A stretch of 64,000 nucleotides of DNA, from positions 124,001 through 188,000 of the forward strand of contig JAKCOZ010000039.1 of assembly GCA_022605955.1 (NCBI GenBank), written 5' to 3'. Below the pieces are notes generated by a model. It searched no databases. It was not told the origin of the DNA and was given only the letters and a program-made list of their open reading frames with translations. A program made the position numbers and the translations under genes. This stretch comes from Rallus limicola (taxonomy: Eukaryota > Chordata > Aves > Gruiformes > Rallidae). This document shows positions 1 through 10,973 of the stretch, piece by piece; the stretch's first letter is position 1; each line of letters begins with the position of its first letter.

Positions 1-2066
1 GGAAAATAACAGATCAGGAAAGGGCAGATCGTGTTACTATTAACAAGCTATCAGACTGGTCATATGGGTGAATGACTATACAAATAACGTAATTATTTTC
101 ATAACTGGAAGTAATCACCTATTAGAATTTTTAATTACACACTGAGGGTAGGTTTTTGGGGTTTTCTTTTAATTTTATCTCACTCCCCCTCCCCATCCCC
201 AAGTCTAATTCCTAGATAACTAGTCTAAAGAAGCATTTGTTTAACTAGAATCCCAGATATTGGCAAAGACAGTAAAATATAACAGTGATAGAACTGAGGC
301 AGTGTTTTCAGGAACTATTGTTTTTCATTGTGTCATATACTACCTGGTTTTGATTAGGTAAAAAGCTGGTAAAATGGGAGAAAAAGTCATTATGGCAGTT
401 TTAGTCCAAGAAACTTCTTTTTTTCCTGTGAGTACAAGATCCTTTGTAACATTTAAACACATTAGCTTAAGTTCAGGTAACCAGTCCAGATACAAGTTTC
501 AAGTCTTACTAGACCGATAATATTTACTAGTCCATCAAACAGATCCTGCTTTTAGTTTGAGGTTGTGCTCATACAGTCTACTCTTCTATGAATAATTAAG
601 GCTCCAAGTTTTCCCTTCTAATCCTTGCCTACTGTCTAGAAACTTTTCTTAAACACAGAAACTCTGTCTAAGATTGCACAGGCTCTTTTCTACCTTTGCT
701 TCCACTGCTTATCTCAAAACCAGCTTGGTCTAAAACTTCACGTTTACTGCATTAACTAAGCCGGAAGGTGAACTATGCACAAGGGTAAATGCTACGTGGC
801 TAATTTAAAAATTATTTGCTAAGGAATAAGAAATTAACTTCTGGATGCTATGTAAAATCCCTACAAAGATAATGGCTTTAATGAAGAGTTCTTAACAGCC
901 TGCGGGATTCACAATCTCTTCACTCAGTGTCACAGCAGATTATGGTAGCATACATGTGCAATTGCCACTATTTAGTCACTACAAATACTGATTATTCAGT
1001 ATTTCCCTTCACTTTATCCTCACAAAGATGTCTCCCAAAACAGTATATTTCAAAGAATTTAACTGTTGATCTCACTGCCTCACTTCCCAATTTCCTTGAC
1101 TTACAGCTTTCAAACACTTTGCCTAAAACTTGTGGAAGTACAAGTACCTTGGGTTAGGCATTTTTTGGTCCTGAAGCTTAATTTATTTTTTTTTAATGTC
1201 TTTAACAATTACAAGAGTAGCAACGATAGTAGCAGCATGCCTTGAGGCACTGACTCAGCAAAGCACTTATATGTGTATTGTTTTCTATATACTTTTCTGC
1301 ATTCGTAATGACACTTAGAGCTTGTGTATATTATGGAAAACAACTCACTTTCCCCCCCCCCCCCCCCCCTTTTTTTTCAGTGTTACAGGTTGCAAAAGTG
1401 AAAAAACCTATAAGATATATTTCTTCACACACACATAGAATCACATCATATCAGAGTAATACTTGATCTAGTGCAGAGTGTGACATGTTGCACATCTATC
1501 CGACCAAGAATGTTTTGGGAGATGATACAAGGAAAGCTGTAATGGAAAAATCTGCCCATGCAGAAATTTTTTCTCATTTCAGGTACATACTTCAAAGCAT
1601 GAAAGTCTATTCATTTTAAAAGTAACCATGCATTTTCTGATGGTTCATGTAGAAAGCTGGACTTCCCTACTGTATTTGCTGTTTACTTTGAGCACCAGCA
1701 TTTGGGGAAAATGTTTATTGCTGAATGGTACGGAATGCATTTCACATTGTGAATTAAACAGAACCTCTATTAATAACGCTAAGCAAGAATGAGAATAACA
1801 GGGCTAAATATCTTCACAAATATCTAGATTTAAATTGTGATATGAAAGTTACTGTTTTTCTATAGATACTAATCCAAAATAGCATACACTGTGAGAGAGT
1901 AAATATTTAAATCTTGGTTACAGTTTTGTTATTCTGTTGTTACTTTATCACTTGAAATCCAACTACAATGAAGATTTACCCCACCTGAAAGTGTGTACAT
2001 ATTGCAAATAAGTGTGCAAACAAGTTGAAAACCACAACTGTAAATTCTGTTGCATTGATGAAAGAA
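1..2066. other. AT-rich non-coding DNA, no element recognised
   Basis: I see no exon, RNA gene or recognisable transposon here. Short open frames on both strands are brief and show no familiar motif. The only structured piece is the C-then-T tract listed separately. Confidence 0.6.
1352..1377 (+). repeat. Poly-C/poly-T tract (C18 T8)
   Basis: Eighteen consecutive C residues are followed directly by eight T residues. On the minus strand this is A8 G18, a long G homopolymer. Such tracts are length-variable and error-prone in assemblies. Confidence 0.9.
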
Positions 2067-2645
2067 GGTAGGCCTGCAGTTCAAGAGAAGTGATTCTGTC
2101 CCTCTACTCTGTTCTGGTGAGACTCCACCGGGAGTACTGCGTCCAGCTCAGGGATCCCCAGTACAAGAAAGAGTTGGAGTGAGTTCAGAGGAGGGCCACA
2201 AAGATGATCAGGGGTCTGGAGCAGCTCTACTATGAAGACCGGTTGGGAACATGAAAAAGATCCAGGAAGCCTTATGGCAGCCTTCCAGTACCTGAAGGGG
2301 ACCTACAGGAAAGATGGAGAGGGACTATTTACGAGGGCATTTAGTGGTAGGGTAAGTGGTAATGAGTTTAAACTGCAAGAATGTAGATTTTGATTAGACA
2401 TTAGGAAAAGATTCCTGACCATAAGGGTGGTGAGGCACTGGAACTTGTTGCTCAGTGAAGTTGTGGATGCTCCCTCACTGGCAGTGTTCAAGGTGAGCTT
2501 GGATGGGGCTTTTTGCAACCTATTGTAGTGGATAGTCTCACTGTTCATGTCAGGGGAGTTGGAAATAGATGTTCTTTAAAGTCCTTAGATGATCTTTAAC
2601 TGGTTTAAGTTGGAAAACCCAAATCATTATCATGATTCCATGATA
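2067..2645 (+). mobile_element. CR1 LINE, 5'-truncated, decayed
   Basis: This is the 3' part of an avian CR1 element in sense orientation. The start matches the ORF2 C-terminal segment that reads like '[15 protein letters not shown]', followed by the [18 protein letters not shown] block, both interrupted by indels. The terminal segment covers the RHWN..L..VV.APSL.VF block near 2430-2490, then a degraded tail of ATTATCATGATTCC type near 2620-2640. The frame is broken throughout and the reverse transcriptase core is missing, so this is a dead copy. The worn tail suggests it is older than the copy at 8000. Confidence 0.85.
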
Positions 2646-5600
2646 ATGTTATTTCTTAATAATTGTTTTGATTAAAAAGATCATATAGTATCAATTATTA
2701 TGATTTTTTTTTTTTTAAAGTATGTTCAATGCCAGGGTTTACCTTGGCAATTCATACTTCTTTTCTTTGCATTTGTTTTGTTTAAAAAAATGTATAGGTT
2801 TTCATTGCACTCACCTTCTTTTCTCAATTAACACATTCTTTTCTGCCATCAGATCACTCCATTTGAATGTTTTCTGTTAAGAAATTATAATTTCACATGA
2901 AACTTGGAAGAGAACTGTATGAAGCTATAGGAGAAGACTGAAAGTAAGAAATTCCAGGACTTTAATAAAACTATTTTGTTTTCAAAGGTATTTTGAAGTA
3001 TAGATGATAACACAAAGCTCTGAATTTGGTACAAAGAAGTGAATTTTTTACCCGTGTGTATAAAACATCCTCATGCCTATTAATCCAAATTTTAAATGAG
3101 ACTCCTTCTGACAAAAAGTTTGGGCACATCCTTGTCTGGATGAAGATTGTGGCTAAGCAAAGTGGTGTGAAATCCAGCTTTCCTATGAGATGTTGGGATA
3201 GTGTCCGCACTTTTCACACCTTGGGTACCATGTAGCATCTAACGATGTGATATGCTATCTCTGCCTCTGCCATTTCTTATGTCTTACTGCAGATTACTTA
3301 AAGGTAAAATCTCTATTCAATCATTACACAGATGCACTGAATACGTATGAGTTCTTTGCCACCACTTTCCCCCCCCCCCGCCCCTGTTTGTAATTTTAAG
3401 AAAATGGAGGGCTTATGAATGAAAGAGAAAATGAAAAATACTTTTTCCAGGATATCTTAAAAATGATGCATGTTTTCTTCAGATGAAAGGAATTTTTTTT
3501 TTGGTGTTGCTACCATCCTCTGAGTTCAGACAAAATTGTATCTTTCTTCTTTATGTATAAAACATACCAGCAGCTATACCTGAAAGAATAGGTTCTAGAA
3601 GATATGCAGGTGGGTCCACAATTTTTTTCTAGATCATCTTTTTTCATGATTTATTTTCATCATTTAATGAAGCTGAGGTGATATCACCAGCATAACTGCT
3701 CTGAACATAATTTGAATTTGTATTGACCACAGTTTTATTTTTGGTTGTGCATCACTTATAATCTTTAGCCCAGGATCCAGTATTCTTTAATGTCACATAC
3801 TAACAAAAAAGAGTTATTTCTCAGTATGTAGTGATGTGATGGAGATGAAATGTGATTGCATTGAAATATACTAGTGTGTTGTCTGATTAAATATGCTTGT
3901 TTTGCACTTGGTTCTGTAAAGGTTTTAAATAAAAAAAATTGTTGAGGTCTGCACTAAACTGCAGCTAGACAGATATTCATAATGCTGCAAGAAGGTCAAT
4001 AATAACAAATAATGATAATAAATGTGGTAACAGTAATAACACCAGCAGCTTGACTTTGAGTGAGAACAAAACCTGGAGCACCCACTCCAAACTTTGTGAA
4101 TTATCAGTTTTGATACAAGATTTAGACTTTCAGATGTTCTTGTCCTCATCAGCTACTACCCACCTTTTCTAATATCACATCACACACAAAAAAATAGACA
4201 GAACACGCTCACATGTAATGCAATGATCACATATTTAATGAAGTGTCTGACTATACTTGTTACTTAACAATTAAGAATTTCTTAGATACACATATTAAAA
4301 AAAATAAAGTAAGAAACATCTTAGGAACAAGTGGTAATAAGAACTGTGAGAGCAAGTTTGGGTTGGTTTGTTTGTTTCTTTTTGCCTCCCCTCTCTGCAT
4401 TCTTAATATGGTAAGTGACAAATTCAGAAATAAATTTCTAATTTAATCTGAATTTCCTTATGTTCCAAGTCTCCGTTAAAACCAAACAATTCAGATATCT
4501 CATTCTTATGAAAATATTTTAAGAAAGTAAGTACTATATAATTGCATTTGGGCTGAAATGCATCCATATGGATGACAATAAATGTAAAAAGAATAGATTC
4601 ACTTTTGTCAACAATCTTACAATTTCTATTCATGGATAACTTATGCTCCATTTATGCACAGTTTCTGTGTAAGTTTCACTGGAAAGTTATATGACACACT
4701 GTTTACCTATAAATTGTGCTAGGTAAAAATTCAACATAGTCCTGAGCTGAAAAATCTGATACTTAGGGATACCCCAAATACCCATGACAATCCTGATTCA
4801 TCTGGCACTTGAAAAACTAAATCAAGTGTATGGTGTTCAGACTAGTGACCCTCTGATGCCTTTTGCTGGACTGACTCTTACTTCATTAGTATTCAGCTCC
4901 TATCATAGCTTGAAAGAACAATAATGTTAAACTAGAAAAAAGGAAAACATGCTGTTCCTTAATTGTGCTATGGGTTTCTTATGGGAAGAATAACCCTGAA
5001 AATTAAACAAATAATAACTACAAGCTTTAAATCATTAACAGTAACGCTAACTAATTAAAAATGATGTTAATGTTTGCTGGATAGCATAGGGAATAGCTGA
5101 AGAAAAGAATGGGGATGAGAAGAGGAAGAAGGGAAAGAAAAACAAGTGCCGATAGCCAAGGAGAAACAAGAACACAGATAGCAGAGAAGCACTTATGGCT
5201 AATTGTGCAGAGACGGTGAGGGAAGGGGAAGAAAAAAGCTGCAACAAACAAATCAACAAATGGAATCACTCACAACAAAAATCCTAATATGTAAATTGAT
5301 ATTAAAAGGATAATGCTTTCCTGCACTAGACAACAGCTACCAGCATTACAATGTACTTTCAGAAAAGGGACAGGTTTATCATGAAGATGTTTTGCTGCTA
5401 TACATGCAGAACTCTGGCCTCCATTTCTTCCCAAGGACTGAATATGGTGCTGTTATTTGTAATACTTTATTTTTCCGTTAACATCTTTTTATTCATGATT
5501 GGTACAGGAAACTGTCTTGTGAAAATATATTTTAAGAACATTTTCTGTCTCTCTGTTTCCTGAGGTGAAAAAAAATATATTTTCATGTACAATAAGTAAT

Positions 5601-6251
5601 GTATATTTGTCCCTAAACATTTTCAGAGTGAAATGAAATTTAAAACCTATGTTTCTGTCTAGTATTACATATTATGCTGTGGTTTCCATGATACTTAATG
5701 GCATTACGTACTTTACAACACAGAAGTGTCATTAAATAAAGTGTTATCTAGTTTTTTCTACAGGAGAGTAATTAGTGTATGCCAGTGAAACTGGTAGCTC
5801 TGTAGTAAAATCAATGTCATTTTTGCCTAGCATGTATTCATATTACTCATAAATGCATCATTCATGATTGCTTAAAATAACTTTGAACTGTAATCATCCT
5901 TATTGTAGGTTAACAAGAAGAAAAAAAATAAAGAAGCAGAATCTTACATTTGCTTCTTGCTCTCCTTTCAGAGCAACATCTTAAGTTTGTAAGGGAAAAT
6001 ATAAAAAAAAGGAAGAAAAAAAAAAAAAAAAAAAGACTCCCACATGTATCTCATGAACCAGAAGCCAGTCTTGAGAAATGGATGTGGATGAAAGCACACA
6101 TTCAATCTTATGATTCAGAATAATTTAAATCACACATAAAACCCAAAAGAAACACCACCCAACAAAGGACCAAAAAACACCCAAAGAAAATTTCTGTACA
6201 CAAAGGTGATTACAAAAGTCACATACCTGAGGTTTTTGAGACAGTATTACA
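2646..6251. other. AT-rich non-coding DNA with simple repeats
   Basis: No gene or transposon recognised. Simple-sequence pieces include a C11-G-C4 tract at 3369-3384 and an A19 run at 6016-6034. Small open frames contain no recognisable domain. Confidence 0.55.
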
Positions 6252-6606
6252 GAGACTGTAGCTCACCTCATCAGAGCAGAGTGACCCGGGGGTGGAGGCA
6301 GGGCTAGTTCCAGCCTTCAGAAGGGGAGTCCGAGCCCTGAAATGCTCAGGGCAACAGCTCTCAGTTATGCATCACAGCTTCGCCAGCACAGGTATTCCTG
6401 TCTCCTTAAGCCACGAGTGTGGAAGCCACTGAAGGAGACTAGTGAAGATTTTAGACTGGGCTGGGTTGACAGAGGTGCTCTTGGGATTCTTGACTCTTTG
6501 TTGGTTATTTGTAGCTGGATGATTCATAGGTCATCCTGCTTTGTCAGGGGGGTTGGACTCTATGATCTTTTGAGTTCCCTTCCAACCCCTGTGATTCTGT
6601 GATCTT
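6252..6606 (+). mobile_element. tRNA-derived SINE with CR1-type 3' tail
   Basis: The 5' end resembles a tRNA gene: TAGCTCA, spacer, AGAGCA at 6259-6278 matches the D-arm/A-box, and AGTTCCAGCC at 6306-6315 fits a decayed B-box. Their starts lie about 46 bp apart, close to tRNA spacing. A non-tRNA body follows (about 6330-6530). The last 70 bases (6535-6604) are nearly the same as the 3' end of the CR1 at 8000-9230, with about seven differences in 69 positions by hand, and end in TGTGATTCTGTGAT. The tRNA head plus CR1 tail architecture fits the avian TguSINE1 type, described as tRNA-Ile-derived and CR1-mobilised. Subfamily naming is from memory. There is no coding capacity. An alternative is an unusual CR1 3' UTR with a chance A/B box. 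Confidence 0.68.
6259..6315 (+). promoter_or_regulatory. Candidate internal RNA polymerase III promoter (A and B boxes) of the SINE
   Basis: The A-box-like stretch TAGCTCACCTCATCAGAGC starts at 6259 and the B-box-like AGTTCCAGCC starts at 6306. The B-box differs from the usual GGTTCGANNCC at the central positions, so the promoter is probably inactive today. Confidence 0.5.
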
Positions 6607-7240
6607 TTTGCACAACCCAGGTTGTGTAAAGTGGCCAGATCTGCACTACTGGCAAATAAATTTATGAGTTTTTATAATAAATTTATGAGTTTTTATAATA
6701 AATTGGCATTTTTTTGGAGTGGGGATGGGGGATTTTCAATACTTTTACATAGTTTGTAAAAGACACTCTCAAAAAAGCTGTTACTGCAATTTAAATGACT
6801 GGATTCATTAAATATTTGTGTATATGTAATAGCTGAACTTGAGTGCATATACTTTTAAAAGTTACAGTCTAAGCAGATCCAGATAAAGTTTAGACTATTG
6901 TAAAGATAGCCAGGCTCTTGTGTTTTTGATTTTGTCTAGTATCAGGTAGGCTATGTCCTTTTAAAATTATGACATGTTAAAATAGAGCAATTAACATACA
7001 AAGAAGTCACATTTCAGCTCAGTTTTGGGCTGTTAAAAATCCATTTTTTTCTAACTAGAAAAGAAAACATTGCAAATTAAAAATAAATCAACAATAATTA
7101 AACTCCATTATTTGAACTCAAAAAAGTATATGTCTAAGTAAAATTTTACATATGCCTGTGAGAAAAGTTTTTAATTTTATGAAGCTGTTTGCATTGCATT
7201 AAATCTTTTCTCTAAAGCAGTAAAGTAAATTTCTCATGTA
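6607..7240. other. AT-rich non-coding DNA
   Basis: No gene or transposon recognised apart from the short tandem duplication at 6658-6704. Confidence 0.55.
6658..6704. repeat. 21-bp tandem duplication
   Basis: The unit AAATTTATGAGTTTTTATAAT occurs twice without a mismatch (6658-6678, 6679-6699), followed by a five-base partial third copy. It lies about 50 bp beyond the SINE tail. Confidence 0.9.
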
Positions 7241-7993
7241 GTCTGAAGGGACATCAGAGATCATCTATTTCCAAGTCCCCTGCCATGCACAGGGATACGC
7301 TCCACTACACCAGGTTGCTCGAAGCCCCATCCAACCTGGCCTTGAACACTTCCAGGGAGGGAGCAGCCACAGCTTCTCTGGGCAGCCTGTGCCAGGGCCT
7401 CACCACCCTCACAGGCAAGTATTTCTTCCTAATATAAATATTCCTTCTCATGTAGATCTAGGTTTTTTTAGTTTAAAACCATTATCCCTTGTCCTACAAC
7501 TACTACTGCCTAATAAACAGCCACTCTACATCTTTCTTGTAGACGCCTTTAGGTACTTGAAAGCAACAGTAAGATCTTCCCAGAGACGTCTCTTCTCCAG
7601 TCTTCACAGGTCCAACTCTCCCAGCCTGTCTTCATAGGAGAGGTGCTCCAGACCCCTGATCATCTTTATGGCCCTCCTCTGGACTTGATCCAACAGGCTG
7701 ATGTCTTTCTTGTACCAGGGATTCCTGTCAGTGGGAACTTCACCAAGCTGCCAGGGCTTCTCAAATATGATGGAGAGTGGCTTAGACACTTCATCTCCAA
7801 TAACCTATTGTTTTCTCTTGCCTCAGGATTGCCTGGATCATCTCTGTAAGACCTCAAGTGTGCTGCGGTGTGTCCATCATATCCCTGAGCAACCGACTGA
7901 GGGCCCTTGCTGGCACCTTGTCCTTATATCCTCAGCATGTTATCCCACAACTTGTAATAGGCAAGCCTGGTATTATTCTCCTCCAATTCTGAG
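7241..7993 (-). mobile_element. CR1 LINE, minus strand, internally deleted
   Basis: Read on the minus strand, the element ends near 7241 with the GATGATCTCTGATGTCCCTTCA-type 3' end without a clear octamer tail. A minus-strand frame at 7604-7789 goes straight from the N-terminal reverse transcriptase block [17 protein letters not shown] to the far C-terminal block [28 protein letters not shown]. In an intact CR1 these blocks are roughly 250 residues apart, so the whole catalytic palm, including the YADD motif, is absent. Upstream sequence to about 7993 is weakly CR1-like. The next CR1, on the opposite strand, starts within about 10 bp, giving a head-to-head pair. The copy cannot encode a working enzyme. 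Confidence 0.82.
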
Positions 7994-7999
7994 GCAAGT

Positions 8000-9136
8000 T
8001 TGAAGCTCATAGCCTTCTATGATGTCGTTACCAACTGGGTGGATGGAGGGAGAGCAGTGGATGTCATCTACCTCGACTTTAGCAAAGCTTTCGATACTGT
8101 CTCCCATAACATCCTGATAGAGAAGCTGAGAAAACAAGGGATAGATGAGTGGACAGTGAGGTGGGTTGAGAACTGGCTGTCGGACCGGGCTCAGAGGGTC
8201 GTGATCAGTGGAGTAGAATCTGAATGGAGGCCTGTGACTAGTGGTGTTCCCCAGGGCTCGGTGTTGGGTCCAGTCCTGTTTAATATCTTCATCAACGACC
8301 TTGATGAGGGAATAACATCCACCCTCAGCAAGTACGCTGATGACACAAAGCTGGGAGGAGTGGCTGACACGCAGGAACACTGCGCTGCCATTCAGCGAGA
8401 CCTGGACAGGCTGGAGAGCTGGGCTGGGAGAAACCAAATGAAATTCAACAAAAGCAAGTGTAAAGTCTTGCACCTGGGGAGGAACAACCGACTGTATCAG
8501 TACAGGCTGGGGGATGACCTGTTGGAAAAGAGCTCTGAGGAGAAGGACCTGGGGGTCCTGGTTGATGACAGGTTGGCTATGAGCAAGCAGTGTGCCCTGG
8601 TGGCCAAGAAAGCCAATGGGATCCTGGGGTGCATCAGGAAGAGTGTGTCCAGCAGGTCGAAGGAGGTGATCCTCCCCCTCTACTCTGCGTTGGTCAGGCC
8701 CCACCTGGAGTACTGTGTCCAGTTCTGGGCCCCCTGGTATAAAAAAGACAGGGACCTTCTGGAGAGAGTCCAGAGAAGGGCGACAAAGTTGATTAGGGGC
8801 CTGGAACATCTACCCTACGAGGAAAGGCTGAGTGAGCTGGGGCTGTTCAGCCTGGAAAAAAGAAGACTTAGGGGGGACCTAATTAATGTCTATAAATATC
8901 TTAGACATGGGTTGCAGGGGGAATTGGACAGCCCCTTTTCAGTGGTCTGTGGGGACAGGACTAGGGGCAATGGCTTTAAGCTAGAGCATAGGAAGTTCCG
9001 CACCAACATGCGGAAGAACTTTTTCACAGTGAGGGTGACGGAGCAGTGGAATAGGCTGCCCAGGGAGGTGGTGGAGTCTCCTTCTCTGGAGATATTCAAG
9101 TCTCGTCTGGACGCCTATCTATGTAGTATGAGATAG
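8000..9136 (+). pseudogene. CR1 ORF2, C-terminal 378 codons (reverse transcriptase to end), uninterrupted
   Basis: The frame encodes the RT palm and C-terminal region of CR1 ORF2. Visible motifs are the motif A block [11 protein letters not shown] (residues 22-32), [14 protein letters not shown] (81-94), and the catalytic YADD at 112-115 (8333-8344). [21 protein letters not shown] and [14 protein letters not shown] follow. Both catalytic aspartates of motif C and the first aspartate of motif A are kept. The N-terminal AP endonuclease domain, ORF1 and the promoter are missing, and the first codon of the open stretch is TTG, not a genuine start. It is therefore a partial retrotransposon gene without disabling mutations rather than an autonomous one. 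Whether it is expressed cannot be seen. Confidence 0.9.
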
Positions 9137-9198
9137 GGAGCCTGCTTTGGCAGGGGGGTTGGACCCGATGATCTCTTGAGGTCCCTTCCAACCCCTAA

Positions 9199-9230
9199 GA
9201 TTCTGTGATTCTGTGATTCTGTGATTCTCT
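9199..9230 (+). repeat. CR1 3' octamer tail (ATTCTGTG)n
   Basis: Three and a half copies of GATTCTGT/ATTCTGTG close the CR1. This microsatellite is the diagnostic end of avian CR1 elements. Confidence 0.92.
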
Positions 9231-10204
9231 GTCAAAGAGCTCCACAAGCTTCTGGGCAAATACACATTTTCCCCTTTGAGAAGGGGGAATGGAATAGTGT
9301 TCTCACTGCATTTGTTGGATTTATCATGGGAAAAGTATTGGAATGATAAGTTAGATCTTGCTAGGGTAATATTTACATAGTTTGAAACAAGCTTTTAGAA
9401 TAGAGTTACTGTCTCAAATAGGTGAAGTAGAAAAAACCCAACTCCCCATTATTGTAAACAGAAATCCAAACTACATTTAGTGCGATACAAAATTTTAAAC
9501 TCTTCTAAAATAATGGCATAAATTACTGTAGAAATAACATCTATATTACTGGGTTTTTCAGATGCAGTGCTGGTATTCATAAATATTATGTACTGTGGTC
9601 AAATTTTATTCTCAATTTCTTCCTGCTTTGGTGTCTTTGGCAGTTTGCAAATATGCAAACCAAAACACCTCTGGAGGTGTAGAAGTAAAGCATTTTAAAA
9701 TTAATGGTATAAATTATAGGTTTAAAAAGAAAGAAATGAAAAGAAAAGAAGAAACACACAGGAAGTTTCAAAAGCAGAAGATGGATTTCATGGGGCATCT
9801 GTTTAGCCAGCTCTAGTAAAAAATGGCATTCAGCTGTAAAACATCAATATGTCAGGCACCTTACTAATATAATTTTATGACAGCATAACATATTGTGAAG
9901 ATATGATCCTTTTACATTTTCTTCAGCCCCATTCAGCTGCCTGCACTATTCACAGATCCTCTTTCAGTGTACCATCTTTTGGTGAAAAACTAAAATCTCT
10001 ACACCAGTAATTTAGGCTAAACCAGCATCTTTGCCTTATATTCTGCAATTACCATTCATGTAAGTAATCTCCCACTGTTAAGTATTCTGCAAAACTACTC
10101 ATATCCTAGTGTGGCCCAGATGGTAGCATGCACTACAGGGGACTTCACTGAATCCAGAATTTCTGTGCTACTGCTACCTGTAGGAATTTAGACTGCAACA
10201 TGCA
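9231..10204. other. AT-rich non-coding DNA
   Basis: No gene or mobile element recognised between the two CR1 copies. Confidence 0.55.
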
Positions 10205-10973
10205 GAACAAAGTGAATTCATGAGTGTAGAGTGCTGCACATGGGACATAACAACCCCATGCAGCGCTACAGGCTTGGGGGAGACTGGCTGGAGAGCTGTA
10301 AGGAAAAGAAGGACCTGGGGGTGTTAGTTGACTGCAGACTGAATATGAGCCAGCATTGTGCCCAGGCAGCCAAGAAGGCCAATGGCATCTTGTTTTGTAT
10401 CAAAAACAGTGTGGCCAGTGGGTCTAGGGAGGTGATTGTGCCCCTGTACTCGGCATTGGCGAGACCACACTTAGAGTGCTGTGTCCAGTTCTGGGCTCCT
10501 CACCATAACAAGGACATTGAGGTCTTCGAGCGAGTCCAGAGAAGGGCAACCAGGCTGGTGAAGGGGTTGGAGGGCAAATCATATGAGGAGTGGCTGAGGG
10601 AACTGGGGGTGTTTAGGCTGGAGAAGAGGAGGCTGAGGGGAGACCTTATCACCACCTACAACTACTTGAAGGGAGGTTATAGACAGGTGGGCGATGGTCT
10701 CTTCAGCCAGGTGACAAGAGATAGGACAAGGGGAAATGGCACAAAGCTGCACCAGGGCAGGTTAAGATTAGATGTTATGAAAAAAACCAAAACTGAAAGA
10801 GTTGTCAGGGCCTGGAACAGGCTGCCCAGGGAGGAGTCACCTTCCCTGGATGTGTTTAAAAAAGGGTAGATTAGGTACTTAGGGATATGGTTTACCTTAG
10901 GATGGGATTGGTTGGACTGATGATCTTCAAAGGTCTTTTCCAACCTTGTGATTCTGTGATCCTGTGATTTCTC
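10205..10973 (+). mobile_element. CR1 LINE, 5'-truncated, second subfamily
   Basis: A sense CR1 starts at the ORF2 position [19 protein letters not shown] and continues to a tail at about 10973 (TTGTGATTCTGTGATCCTGTGATTT). An open frame of 212 codons (10231-10869) carries the usual C-terminal blocks but lacks all RT catalytic motifs. Compared with the copy at 8000 the protein diverges (for example [25 protein letters not shown]), and the 3' UTR differs (GGTTGGACTGATGATCTTCAAAGG), pointing to another CR1 subfamily. The frame ends at codon TAG 10867-10869, after a short deletion near [12 protein letters not shown]. Confidence 0.9.
10231..10869 (+). pseudogene. CR1 ORF2 C-terminal fragment, 212 codons
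   Basis: The frame covers the post-RT region: [15 protein letters not shown] block (here [12 protein letters not shown]), [58 protein letters not shown] and [15 protein letters not shown]. No reverse transcriptase catalytic residues are included. It is a passenger of the truncated element and not a gene in its own right. Confidence 0.85.

Larger units (their letters stand above)
8000..9230 (+). mobile_element. CR1 LINE, 5'-truncated, well preserved 3' half
   Basis: This is a sense-strand CR1 that begins abruptly at an ORF2 position equal to LIAFYDVV and runs through the ORF2 stop (9134-9136), the short 3' UTR and a tail of repeated ATTCTGTG ending near 9230. 5' truncation is the usual outcome of target-primed reverse transcription. 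The 378-codon open frame and neat tail make it the youngest-looking CR1 in the window. It abuts the minus-strand CR1 at 7241-7993. Its 3' end is nearly the same as that of the SINE at 6252-6606, so its subfamily is a candidate for the LINE machinery that moved that SINE. No target site duplication is expected, as CR1 usually makes none. Confidence 0.93.

Noticed and set aside
5047..5259. Hydrophobic 70-codon minus-strand frame as a small membrane protein
   Set aside because: Produced by purine-rich (GAA/AAG) sequence read antisense; no start context or conservation evidence.
6342..6602. 86-codon plus-strand frame
   Set aside because: Lies wholly in the SINE body and CR1-type tail; SINEs do not encode proteins.
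7973..8809. 278-codon minus-strand frame opposite the CR1 RT
   Set aside because: Antisense shadow of the genuine CR1 ORF2 frame at 8000-9136; no independent domain.
9199..9230. Octamer repeats as a possible CRISPR-like or regulatory array
   Set aside because: No spacers; it is the standard CR1 3' tail microsatellite.
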